Source: Planctomycetaceae bacterium
GTDB lineage: Bacteria; Planctomycetota; SZUA-567
Length of the DNA: 47,518 nucleotides
Direction: 5' to 3'
Assembly (NCBI GenBank): GCA_021203245.1
Contig: JAJQBO010000099.1
Coordinates: 1 to 47,518 of the forward strand
The translations under genes were made by a program, and so were the position numbers. This document shows positions 16,879 to 25,175 of this stretch, piece by piece. Under the pieces are notes generated by a model that saw only the letters and a program-made list of their open reading frames with translations, was not told the origin of the DNA and did no database searches. Each line of letters opens with the position of its first letter. Position 1 is the first letter of the stretch.

Positions 16879-17385
16879 ATGTACACGCTGCAACGCTGGG
16901 TGGACAGGATAACCACCACCATCGCCTGCGCCATCATCGCCGTCTACATGATAATCATCGTCTACAACGTCGGCTCGCGCTACATCTTCGGCGGCGGCAT
17001 CCAGTGGTATATGGAAAGCTCGCAGTTCCTGAACGTGTGGGCCATGTTCATCGCCGGCATCGGCCTGTGCGCGTCGAACGAGCACCTGCGCGTGTCCCTG
17101 ATAGACGAACTGCTCAAGGGCAGGATCAAGACGGTGGACCGGATAATCGTCTCCGTCTTCACCTTCGCCTTCTACGCGCTGGTGGCGTACTCGGCCTACC
17201 TCCTGGCCATGCGCTCGCGCCAGACCATCTCCACCATGGAACCGTTGAAAATGTCGTACGTCTACTGGATGCTCCCGGTCACGGCCGCCCTGAGCGCGCT
17301 GGCCGTGGTGCTGGACCTCGCCTGCTTTCTCGGACGCGGCGGCAAGGAAGGGAAGAAGCCCGATGATAACCTTCTTATTGAGTAG
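16879..17385 (+). CDS. dctQ: TRAP transporter small permease DctQ
   Basis: A 168-residue protein with four hydrophobic segments, the normal size and topology of the TRAP small subunit. IQWYMESSQFLNVWAMFIAG (about residues 35-54) fits the conserved W-x-E-E/S region of the family. It pairs with DctM to form the membrane complex. The ribosome site GGAGGAAGCGC is just upstream of ATG 16879. The end overlaps the start of dctM by 23 bases, so the two are translationally coupled. Confidence 0.93.
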   Translation: MYTLQRWVDRITTTIACAIIAVYMIIIVYNVGSRYIFGGGIQWYMESSQFLNVWAMFIAGIGLCASNEHLRVSLIDELLKGRIKTVDRIIVSVFTFAFYALVAYSAYLLAMRSRQTISTMEPLKMSYVYWMLPVTAALSALAVVLDLACFLGRGGKEGKKPDDNLLIE

Positions 17386-18640
17386 CTTCTTTGTCATCCT
17401 CGCCTTCGGCGCGCCCATCGCCGTCGCGCTCGGGCTGTCGTCGGCCCTGTGCATGCTGCTGTTCAAGAACGCCAACATCATTACGATGGCGCAGCGCATG
17501 TTCGAGGGGATGAATTCCTTCGCCCTCCTGGCCATTCCCTTCTACACCTTCGCGGGAGCGCTGATGTCGAAGGGCGGGATTTCCAAACGCATCATCGACT
17601 TCTGCTACTCCATCGCCGGGCACGTCATCGGCGGCCTGGCGCACGTCAACGTCCTGGCCAGCATGGTCTTCGCCGGCATCTCCGGCTCGGCCGTCGCCGA
17701 CACCGCCGGCGTCGGCGGCCTCCTCATGCCCGAGATGGTGAGGAAGAAATATTCGAAGGAATTCACCGTCGCCGTCACGGCGATATCGTCCACCATCGGC
17801 ATCGTCATCCCGCCGAGCATTCCCATGGTGGTTATCGCCGGCATCCTTTCCGTCTCGACCGGCAAGCTGTTCCTGAGCGGCATCATCCCCGGCATCCTCA
17901 TGGGCGTGTCGCAGATGGTTGTCGCCTATTTCCTGGCGAAAAAGGAGGGCGTACCGAAGGAGGAAGGCCATATCGAATTCAAGCGGGTGGCGCAGACGCT
18001 GTGGAGTTCCCTTGCCGCCATCCTCATGCCGTTCATCATCATCGGTTCCATCGTCATGGGCGTGGTGTCGCCGACCGAGGCGGGCGTCATCGCCGTCCTC
18101 TACGGCCTGCTGGTCGGCGGGCTCCTCTACCGCGAACTTACCCTGAAGTACATCTGGGATTCGCTGCGGGAAACGGCCAAGGTGTCGGCGAAGGTGTTTA
18201 TCATCATCGGCGCGGCGGCGCTGTTCACGAAGATTCTCACGACGGCGGGCTTCCATATCTATGTCCGCAACGCCCTCCTGGGCATCTCCACCAACCCGAC
18301 GGTCGTGCTGCTCATCATCATGGTCATCATGCTCGTCGTCACCACCTTTATGGAAAGCATCGCCGCCCTCACCCTGCTCATGCCGGTGTTGTATCCTATC
18401 GTGCTGGAAGTGGGCATCGACCCCATCTTCTTCTACTGCATCGTGGTCGTGTGCATCGGCATCGGCTTGGTGACGCCGCCGGTCGGCATGTGCCTGTATG
18501 TCGCCTGCGACATCATGAAGCTGCCGATCAGCCGGGGCGCGTGGGCCCTGCTGCCGTTCATGGTCGCCACCGTCGCCTGCCTGGTCCTGATGCTGGTCTT
18601 CCCGCAACTGGTCCTGTGGCCGACGACGTGGATTGGATAG
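17363..18640 (+). CDS. dctM: TRAP transporter large permease DctM
   Basis: A 425-residue polytopic membrane protein of the DctM family, with about 12 hydrophobic segments. The conserved glycine-rich loop FAGISGSAVADTAGVGGLL (about residues 103-121) and VIPPSIPMVVIAG are both present, as is the later VVTTFMESIAAL. It carries the sodium-driven transport path. It overlaps dctQ and is followed 9 bases later by the isomerase gene, with GGGAGACGAC as that gene's ribosome site. Confidence 0.95.
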   Translation: MITFLLSSFFVILAFGAPIAVALGLSSALCMLLFKNANIITMAQRMFEGMNSFALLAIPFYTFAGALMSKGGISKRIIDFCYSIAGHVIGGLAHVNVLASMVFAGISGSAVADTAGVGGLLMPEMVRKKYSKEFTVAVTAISSTIGIVIPPSIPMVVIAGILSVSTGKLFLSGIIPGILMGVSQMVVAYFLAKKEGVPKEEGHIEFKRVAQTLWSSLAAILMPFIIIGSIVMGVVSPTEAGVIAVLYGLLVGGLLYRELTLKYIWDSLRETAKVSAKVFIIIGAAALFTKILTTAGFHIYVRNALLGISTNPTVVLLIIMVIMLVVTTFMESIAALTLLMPVLYPIVLEVGIDPIFFYCIVVVCIGIGLVTPPVGMCLYVACDIMKLPISRGAWALLPFMVATVACLVLMLVFPQLVLWPTTWIG

Positions 18641-18649
18641 GGAGACGAC

Positions 18650-19527
18650 ATGCGACTGGTCAAAAGCATCTGCACCAACCTGGTTTTTCCCGCCTCGCGC
18701 AAGGACATCGCCGCGTTCCGGGACATGGCGGCCTTTCTCAAGGAAAAGGGGATCGGCTGCATCGAGTTCTACCACGACGGCGACGGCCGCGCCCACACCG
18801 GGAAGGCGCTCGCCGACCTCGGCCTGGACGGGTCTATATCGGGGTCATCCCGTCGAAGGAGGGCGGACGCTTCCTCTGCAATACGGACGCGGACGCGCGC
18901 CGGGCCGCGGTGGACGTCCACAAATCCTGCCTCGACGAGATGCGGGACAACGGCCTCCGCCAGTTCATGATCTGTTCGGGCAAAATCGGCCCCGACCCGG
19001 ACGGGCAGCTCCGGGCGCTGGAAGCGTCTGTCGAAGAACTCTACACCTACGCCGCCGGGAAAAACCTCCCCGTCCGCATCCTGCTGGAACTGTGCGACAG
19101 CACCATGGACGCGCGGCACCTCCTGGGGCCGACGTCCCGCTGCGTCTCGTTTGTCGAGACCATGCGCGCGCGCGGCTTTCCGCTGGAACTGACGATGGAC
19201 ACCGCCCACGTCGCCGAAGAAGGGGAAGATTTTCTCGAAGCGATTCGGGCGACCAAGCCGTACTGCAACCATGTCCATTTCGCCAACTGTCTGATCAGCG
19301 ATCCCGCGAATCCGCTCTACGGCGACAAGCACCTCGGCTTCGAGTATCCGGACACGGTCTGGAGCCCGACCGCCCTCGCCGACGTCTTCGCCGGCCTTGA
19401 AGCGCTGTATCCGGGCGACGACGAGCTCCGCATCGCCCTGGAGGTGCTGTGCCGCGAAGACGACCCCTACGCATATTTTGATTCGATGTGGGCTTCGCTT
19501 CCGTTCCTGTCGAAGCGTCCCCTCTGA
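18650..19527 (+). CDS. Sugar phosphate isomerase/epimerase (apparent frameshift)
   Basis: Two frames together encode a 292-residue TIM-barrel protein of the xylose-isomerase-like (AP endonuclease 2) family. The first runs from MRLVKSICTNLVFPASRKDI to ADLGLDG; the second resumes at VYIGVIPSKEGGRF and continues to the stop at 19525. Restoring one G in the short run at 18830-18832 joins them and makes the length divisible by three. Metal-binding acidic residues are plausible in RILLELCDSTMDARHL, LTMDTAHVAEEGEDF, NHVHFANC and IALEVLC, as expected for metal-dependent isomerases or epimerases. It lies between the TRAP transporter and the transketolase genes, so it may interconvert the sugar acid or ketose before cleavage. 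Probably a sequencing error rather than a dead gene. Confidence 0.85.
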
Positions 19528-19538
19528 CTGGAGTCACC

Positions 19539-20351
19539 ATGACCAACGACGAACTCACCAGGACGGCCAACCGCCTCCGCCTCGACGTGGTGGAGACGGT
19601 CCACGCCTGCGGCGACGGCCACCCCGGTCCGTGCATGTCGATAGCCGACATCCTCGCCCTCCTCTATTTCGAAATCATGCGGGTGCGGCCGGCCGAACCG
19701 GACTGGCCCGACCGCGACCGCCTCATCCTCTCGAAAGGCCACGCCGCCCCCATCCTCTACGCCGCCCTGGCGCGGAAGGGTTATTTTCCGCTCGAAGACC
19801 TGAAGGGGCTCCGCACCCTCGAGAGCCACCTGCAGGGCCACCCCGACATGAACAAGACGCCGGGCGTGGACAGCGTGTCCGGGTCGCTCGGGAACGGCGT
19901 CGCCATCGGCCTCGGCATGGCCCTGGGCCTGCGGCACCAGGGGCGGAACAGCGCCGTCTACGTCATCATCGGCGACGGCGAGCAGCAGGAAGGCGTCATC
20001 TGGGAGGCGGCGATGGCGGCGGCGCAACACAACGCCGGCAACCTCATCGTCCTCGCCGACTGCAACAACCACCAGTCCGGCGGCAAGGTGACGGAACTGT
20101 CGTCCCTCTATCCGGCCTGGCAGAAGTGGGACGCCTTCCACTGGCACACCCAGAGGGTGGACGGCCACGACCTGGACGCGCTGCGCACCGCCCTCGCGGC
20201 CGCACGCGCCGAGACGGACCGGCCGTCGTATATCGAGTGCGTCACCGTCAAGGGAAAGAACATCCCGTACATGGAAAACAACAACGCCTGGCACAAGCGC
20301 ACCCCGACCGCCGAAGAGGTGGAGTGTGCCCGGCAGGCCCTGGGAGTGTGA
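19539..20351 (+). CDS. Transketolase, N-terminal subunit
   Basis: A 270-residue protein equal to the thiamine-diphosphate-binding half of transketolase. GDG (145-147) in IIGDGEQQEGVIWEAAM and the asparagines of LADCNNHQ (about 176) form the metal/diphosphate motif, and H68 (SKGHAAP) and H101 (GHPDM) match conserved active-site histidines. Split transketolases encoded as two adjacent genes are common in anaerobes. The gene starts 12 bases after the isomerase stop and ends one base before the C-terminal subunit start. In this operon the enzyme may cleave the imported substrate's ketose form rather than serve the pentose phosphate pathway. Confidence 0.93.
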   Translation: MTNDELTRTANRLRLDVVETVHACGDGHPGPCMSIADILALLYFEIMRVRPAEPDWPDRDRLILSKGHAAPILYAALARKGYFPLEDLKGLRTLESHLQGHPDMNKTPGVDSVSGSLGNGVAIGLGMALGLRHQGRNSAVYVIIGDGEQQEGVIWEAAMAAAQHNAGNLIVLADCNNHQSGGKVTELSSLYPAWQKWDAFHWHTQRVDGHDLDALRTALAAARAETDRPSYIECVTVKGKNIPYMENNNAWHKRTPTAEEVECARQALGV

Positions 20352-20352
20352 C

Positions 20353-21288
20353 ATGGCGATAAAGAGCACCCGTGAGGCCGCTGTGGCGGCGATTATGGAA
20401 CGGGCCGCAGTGGACCCGTCGGTGGCGGTGGTGTCGCCGGACGCGGTCCTCGCCGGCAGGCTTGTCCCGTTCAAGGAAGCGTATCCCGACCGTTTATTCG
20501 AGGTCGGCATCGCCGAACAGTGCGCCGTCGACGTGGCGGCCGGTTTGGCGACGACCGGCATGACGCCGGTGGTGGTCGGTTACGCCGGCTTTATCACCAT
20601 GCGCGCCTGCGAAATGATCCGCACCTTTATCGCCTATCCCGGCCTGAACGTCAAACTGATCGGCCTCAACGGCGGCATGCTCGGGGGCGAACGCGAAGGC
20701 GTGACCCACCAGTTCCACGAAGACGTCGGCATCATGCGCGCCATGCCCGGCGTCGCCGTCCTCACCCCCGCCGACGCCGGCCAGGCGCGGGCTGCCGCGG
20801 CGGCGATGTTCGACGTGGCGGGACCGGTCTACCTGCGCCTCGGCAGCGGCCGCGAGCCGGAGGTGTTCCCGGACGGAACGCCGTACGCCTACGGCAAAAT
20901 TCGCGAGGTCAAGCGCTACGGCGACGACGTGGCCATCTTCGCCAGCGGCTTTATCATGGACCGCGCCATCGCCGCTTTGGAGGCGCTGCACGCGAAGGGG
21001 GTGGAGGCGACCCTCGTCGACGTGTCGACAGTCAAGCCCCTGGACAGCGCCGGCGTGGCGGAAGTTTTGCGGCGCACGGGTTGCGCCGTGGCGGTGGAGG
21101 ATCATAATTACTACGGCGGCCTGTCGAGCGCGATCTGCGAAGCGGCGTGCCATTACCATCCCTGCCGGGTGGTGCGGCTGGGCCTCAGGGACGCCTATCC
21201 CCGCAGCGGCGTGGCGGCGGCCCTGTTGGACGCGTATGGCCTGGGCGTCGACGATATCGTCCGCGGCGCGGAGCAGGCCATGAGCTGA
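20353..21288 (+). CDS. Transketolase, C-terminal subunit
   Basis: A 311-residue protein with the pyrimidine-binding and C-terminal domains of transketolase. E55 in FEVGIAEQ is the catalytic glutamate that activates thiamine diphosphate. GMLGGEREGVTHQFHEDVG (about 117-135) and VAVLTPADAGQA follow in the usual order, and the last 120 residues form the third domain. I start at ATG 20353, one base past the N-terminal subunit's stop; an earlier in-frame ATG at 20326 lies inside that gene. The two products should assemble into an alpha2-beta2 enzyme. Confidence 0.93.
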   Translation: MAIKSTREAAVAAIMERAAVDPSVAVVSPDAVLAGRLVPFKEAYPDRLFEVGIAEQCAVDVAAGLATTGMTPVVVGYAGFITMRACEMIRTFIAYPGLNVKLIGLNGGMLGGEREGVTHQFHEDVGIMRAMPGVAVLTPADAGQARAAAAAMFDVAGPVYLRLGSGREPEVFPDGTPYAYGKIREVKRYGDDVAIFASGFIMDRAIAALEALHAKGVEATLVDVSTVKPLDSAGVAEVLRRTGCAVAVEDHNYYGGLSSAICEAACHYHPCRVVRLGLRDAYPRSGVAAALLDAYGLGVDDIVRGAEQAMS

Positions 21289-21300
21289 AGGGTTATCGTA

Positions 21301-22058
21301 TGGAAACGAATCTGCCGTCCGAAGCGTCGACGGCGGGCGGGCTGTTGGAACCGTTTGAAAACAAGACGGTCGTCGACCGGATCGTTGACCGCCTGACCAA
21401 GGCAATTCTGTCGCGGGAACTGCTGCCCGGCCAGAAAATCCCCACCGAGACGGACCTGTGCGAGTCGCTCCGGGTGGGCCGCAACTCCGTCCGCGAAGCC
21501 ATCAAGGTGCTGGTGGCGATGGGCGTCCTGGTCATCCGCCGCTCCGAAGGCACGTTTGTTTCGGAAGGGTTTTCGGAACGGATGCTGGACCCGATGGTGT
21601 ACGGGCTGTTCCTCGAGGGCGGCGATTCGTTCGCGATTATCGAACTGCGCAAGCTCTTCGACACCGGCGTCCTGCAACTGGCCATATCGAAACGGACCGA
21701 GACCGAGGTGGCGGAACTGGAAGCGGCGCTGGCGGCGATGACGTCCGTCATGCGCGACAACCCGACCGAGGAAGCGATTCTTCGCGAAGACCTCAAATTC
21801 CACCGCATCATCGGCATGATGGCCAGAAATCCGTTGGCGGACAAGATCAGCATGGTTATCGAACGGTTGACCCTGCCGTCGCGGACCGACGCGGTGCGTT
21901 CCTTTATCGACAAGGGCGAATTCGACGGATTCCTGCGCAAACACCAGGACATGGTGCGGGTCATCAGGGAGCGGGACGACGCGGCTGTCGGCCGCATTAT
22001 TGACGACCACTACAGCCATTGGCGCAGCGTCAGCGTCCGCATGCGGCCGCGGCCGTGA
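21301..22058 (+). CDS. FadR-type GntR transcriptional regulator
   Basis: A 252-residue regulator. Residues 25-90 form the GntR winged helix (LPGQKIPTETDLCESLRVGR with SVREAIKVLVAMGVLVIRR), and 110-235 the all-helical FCD effector domain, with histidines in FHRIIG, KHQDMV and DDHYSHW that usually bind a metal and, through it, a carboxylate effector. It is the last gene of the racemase-TRAP-transketolase operon, 12 bases after the transketolase, and is likely its local repressor, responding to the imported acid. The start follows GAAGGGTTATCGT. No exact binding site could be assigned in the operon leader. Confidence 0.92.
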
Positions 22059-22100
22059 TGGCATGGCGCGAATGCCGCTCACCCCTCGCCACTCCTCCGA

Positions 22101-22130
22101 CGTCACCCCCGCGAACGCGCGGGGGTGACG
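22101..22130. repeat. GC palindrome with 13-bp perfect arms
   Basis: CGTCACCCCCGCG (22101-22113) pairs with CGCGGGGGTGACG (22118-22130) around AACG. It lies after the regulator stop and may serve as a hairpin at the end of that operon. It belongs with the other GTCACCCC-bounded repeats in the window. Confidence 0.85.
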
Positions 22131-22185
22131 GGTGTGTTGGGAGCGCGTGTGGGAGGACGGGGCATCCTTTGCCTGGAAAATATCC

Positions 22186-22214
22186 CTGTCATTCGCGGGC
22201 CGAACGGCTATAAT
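22186..22214 (+). promoter_or_regulatory. Predicted promoter, leaderless start of EamA gene
   Basis: CTGTCA (22186-22191), a 17-base spacer and a perfect TATAAT (22209-22214). Transcription should start at about 22221, almost at the ATG (22223), and no ribosome site is visible, so the mRNA may be leaderless. Confidence 0.6.
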
Positions 22215-22222
22215 CCCCGCCT

Positions 22223-23113
22223 ATGAATCGCTACCGCGGAGAACTGCTTATCGTCACAAGCACCGTCGCCTGGGGGCTGTCGTACCTCTGGCTGAAGGTG
22301 GCCTTGCGCACCCTCGATACCTTCAACCTGGTGGCCTTGCGCTTCAGTATTGCCTGCCTCGTCACCGCCCTCGTCTTTTCACGCCACGCCCGGCGCATCG
22401 GCCGGGCCGAACTCGTCTACGGTTCGTGCCTGGGCGGGCTGCTGTTCTGCTCCGCCAGCCTGCTCGCCACCGGCGTCGCCAGGACGTCCATCTCCAACGC
22501 CGGCTTCCTTATCGGGTCGATGGTGCTGTTTGTGGCGGTCATGGACACGCTGGCATCGCGGCGCAGGCCCCGGGCCGGCCTGGTCGTCGCCGTGCCCCTG
22601 GCCATGACCGGCATCGCCATCCTCACCCTGCGAGGCGAATTGTCCCTGAATCCGGGCGACCTCTACTGCCTCGGCGCGACCATCGCCCTGGCGGTACACG
22701 TCATGGCGGCCGGGCGGGCCGGGCGGCGCGCCGACGCGATTGGCGCGTCCATCGTCCAGTTCGCCGTCACCGGCTCGCTGGCGTGGCTGGCGGCGACGCT
22801 CCGGGGCGGGGCGGTGCTCGTGCCTTCGGGGAACGCGCTCTACGCCGTGCTGGCGCTGGGAGTGGTCGCCACCGCCGTCGCCTTCGTCTGCCAGGTGGTG
22901 GGGCAAAAGCATGTCAGCCCGACCCGCACCGCCTTTATCTTCACCCTCGAACCCATCTTCGCCACCCTCTTCGCCTGGCTGTTTATGCGCGAACGGATCA
23001 CCTGGCACGTCTTTGTCGGCGGCGGCATGCTGCTGGCCGCGGTGTATATTTCCGAACTCGGCGCGACCGCGAAACGGGACACGCCGTTCATTCCCCAGGA
23101 GGAACCAGCATGA
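22223..23113 (+). CDS. EamA-family (drug/metabolite superfamily) transporter
   Basis: A 296-residue membrane protein with ten hydrophobic segments in two repeats of five, the normal EamA layout (YdcZ/RhaT/RarD relatives). STVAWGLSYLWLKVAL (about residues 13-28) and ALGVVATAVAFVCQVVGQKH (about 209-228) match the first and second EamA repeats. Many members export amino acids or metabolites. It overlaps the threonine aldolase start by four bases (ATGA), so the two are made together; export of an amino acid related to threonine or glycine is plausible but unproven. Confidence 0.92.
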   Translation: MNRYRGELLIVTSTVAWGLSYLWLKVALRTLDTFNLVALRFSIACLVTALVFSRHARRIGRAELVYGSCLGGLLFCSASLLATGVARTSISNAGFLIGSMVLFVAVMDTLASRRRPRAGLVVAVPLAMTGIAILTLRGELSLNPGDLYCLGATIALAVHVMAAGRAGRRADAIGASIVQFAVTGSLAWLAATLRGGAVLVPSGNALYAVLALGVVATAVAFVCQVVGQKHVSPTRTAFIFTLEPIFATLFAWLFMRERITWHVFVGGGMLLAAVYISELGATAKRDTPFIPQEEPA

Positions 23114-24144
23114 CCCACTGGATCGATGTCCGCAGCGACACCGTCACCACGCCCACCCCGGCGATGCGCACGGCGATGGCCGAGGCCGAGGTCGGCGACG
23201 ACGTCTACCAGGACGACCCCACCGTCAACCGCCTGGAAGAACTGGCGGCGGAAATGACCGGCAAGGAGGCCGCCTTGTTCGTGCCCTCCGGCACCATGGG
23301 CAACCAGTTGGCGGTCATGACCCATACCACGCCGGGCGACGAGATGATCGTCGGCGCGCGCTGCCATATCGTCGATCACGAGGTCGGCGCGTCGCCGCGC
23401 CTGTGCGGCGTCGGCTACGCCATCGTCGATCACCCGGACAACATCATCCGCCCGGAGGACGTCCGCCGGCTGGTCCGCCCCGACGACATCCATTGCCCGA
23501 CCACGACCCTCCTCTGCCTCGAAAACGCGCTGGCCGACGGCAATGTCGTGCCGCTGGACGTGATGCAGGCGACCTACCGCCAGGCCAAGGCGTGCGGCCT
23601 GGCCGTGCACCTCGACGGCGCGCGGCTGTTCAACGCCGCCCTGGCGCTGGGCGTGGGGGCGCGTGACATCACCGCCCTGGCCGACTCGGTGATGGTGTGT
23701 TTGTCGAAAGGCTTGTGCGCGCCGGTGGGGTCGATGCTGTGCGGTTCGGCGGCGTTTGTGGCGTCGGCCCGCAAATACCGCAAGATGCTTGGCGGCGGCA
23801 TGCGCCAGGTCGGCATCCTGGCGGCGGCGGGCATCCTCGCCCTGACCGAAATGACCAAACGCCTCGCAGACGATCACGCCAACGCCGCCATGCTCGCCGA
23901 CCGCCTCGCCGCCATCCCGGGCGTGACGGTGGCGCGGGAGCGGGTGGAAATAAACATGGTGTTCTGGCGGCCCGAGGCGGAGAAATTCAGCCCCGAACTG
24001 TTTGCCGAATTCATGCGCGGGCGCGGCATCCGCACCAGCGGCCCGCACAACGGCGAATACCGGTTCCTCACCAACAAGGACGTGAGCGCGGCCGACGCGG
24101 CGCGCGTCGCCGACGCGGTGCGGGAGTATATGGCGTCGTTGTAA
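23110..24144 (+). CDS. ltaE: Low-specificity L-threonine aldolase
   Basis: A 344-residue PLP enzyme that splits threonine or allo-threonine to glycine and acetaldehyde. K200 in VMVCLSKGLCAPVGS is the Schiff-base lysine; HLDGARLFN (167-175) holds the aspartate that pairs with the cofactor ring; SDTVTTPTPAMR (9-20) and GDDVYQDDPTVNRLEE are family hallmarks near the N-terminus. Length is normal. The start overlaps the EamA stop (ATGA), and no separate promoter is needed. A CCCTCACCCC repeat follows. Confidence 0.95.
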   Translation: MTHWIDVRSDTVTTPTPAMRTAMAEAEVGDDVYQDDPTVNRLEELAAEMTGKEAALFVPSGTMGNQLAVMTHTTPGDEMIVGARCHIVDHEVGASPRLCGVGYAIVDHPDNIIRPEDVRRLVRPDDIHCPTTTLLCLENALADGNVVPLDVMQATYRQAKACGLAVHLDGARLFNAALALGVGARDITALADSVMVCLSKGLCAPVGSMLCGSAAFVASARKYRKMLGGGMRQVGILAAAGILALTEMTKRLADDHANAAMLADRLAAIPGVTVARERVEINMVFWRPEAEKFSPELFAEFMRGRGIRTSGPHNGEYRFLTNKDVSAADAARVADAVREYMASL

Positions 24145-24167
24145 GGTGACCCGTTGCAAACTCTGGC

Positions 24168-24202
24168 CCCCTCACCCCGGCCCTCTCCCCGAGGGGAGAG
24201 GG
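24168..24202. repeat. CCCTCACCCC palindromic repeat, copy 2
   Basis: Near-identical to 10240-10276, with the hairpin CCCTCTCCCC / GGGGAGAGGG around GA at 24181-24202. It fills the short space between the convergent threonine aldolase and aldo/keto reductase genes and could terminate both. Confidence 0.8.
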
Positions 24203-24241
24203 AGCGAGTTTGTACTCCCTCTCGCCTCGAACCGATGGTTT

Positions 24242-25069
24242 TTAAAAGTCGAAGTTGTCCGGGTCGGAGCCGACGCGGGTGTCGGTGTTCAGGGCGTCGA
24301 TGCGTTTCATGTCCTCGGCCGAGATCTCGAAGTCGAAAACGTCGCAGTTCTCCTTGATTCTCGCCTCGTGCACCGACTTCGGAATGGTGACGATGCCGTG
24401 CTGGAGATGCCAGCGGATGACCACCTGGGCGGGCGATTTGCCGTATTTTTTGCCCAGTTCGGCAATCGTCTTGTCCTGCAGCACGTTGCCGCCCTGGCCG
24501 CCCAGCGGGCTCCACGCCTCGACCGCGATGCCCTTGGCCCTGCAGTAGCGGCGCAGCGGTTCCTGCGTCAGGAAGGGGTGGAGTTCGACCTGGTTGATGG
24601 CGGGGACGACGCCGGCTTCTTCCAGGAGGGTGTCGAGGTGGTGTTCCTTGAAGTTGCTGACGCCGATGGAACGGGCCTTGCCGGAGGCGAGAATCTTTTC
24701 CATCGCCGTCCACGATTCGACGTAGTTTTCGACCGGCCAGTGGATGAGGTAGAGGTCGACATAGTCCATGCCGAGATCCTTCAGGCTGGCGTCGATGGCC
24801 TGGAGCTGGCGGCCGGCCCGCATGTCGTCGTTCCACAGTTTGGTGGTGATGAAGAGTTGTTCGCGCGGCACGCCGCTGTCGCGCACGCCCTGGCCGACGC
24901 TTTTTTCATTGCCGTAGATGCGGGCGGTGTCGATGTGGCGGTAGCCGGCTTCGATGGCCCAGCGGACCGCGTCCGCGGTGGGTTTGCCGTCGGGCGAGCG
25001 GAAGACGCCCAGGCCGAGGTTCGGGATGTCGACGGTGTCTGCGATGTGGGTGGTGGTGGTGATGTCCAT
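24242..25069 (-). CDS. Aldo/keto reductase
   Basis: A 275-residue NAD(P)H-dependent oxidoreductase of the AKR family (2,5-diketo-gluconate reductase-like, AKR5 group by pattern). The catalytic tetrad is intact: D47 and Y52 in IDTARIYGNE, K77 in TTKLW, H110 in LIHWP. The cofactor loop is near IPKSVHEARIKEN. It reduces carbonyls of sugars or keto acids. It is the last gene in the leftward block after the SorC regulator, 106 bases downstream, so it may act in the same sugar pathway, possibly from its own promoter. Confidence 0.93.
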   Translation of the reverse strand: MDITTTTHIADTVDIPNLGLGVFRSPDGKPTADAVRWAIEAGYRHIDTARIYGNEKSVGQGVRDSGVPREQLFITTKLWNDDMRAGRQLQAIDASLKDLGMDYVDLYLIHWPVENYVESWTAMEKILASGKARSIGVSNFKEHHLDTLLEEAGVVPAINQVELHPFLTQEPLRRYCRAKGIAVEAWSPLGGQGGNVLQDKTIAELGKKYGKSPAQVVIRWHLQHGIVTIPKSVHEARIKENCDVFDFEISAEDMKRIDALNTDTRVGSDPDNFDF

Positions 25070-25175
25070 GCTTCTCCTTCACGTTCAGGCTTGCGTTTCC
25101 CTCACGGAATCTGCCCCCATGATACCGCACCGCCACGCGAAACAAAAGCGCATTTCTCCCGCCGGGGACGCGGGT

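Noticed and set aside
14933-22058. Calling the TRAP operon a sulfoquinovose pathway
   Set aside because: Only the split transketolase recalls that route; no sulfo-sugar-specific enzyme, sulfoacetaldehyde enzyme or diagnostic residue can be seen in this window.
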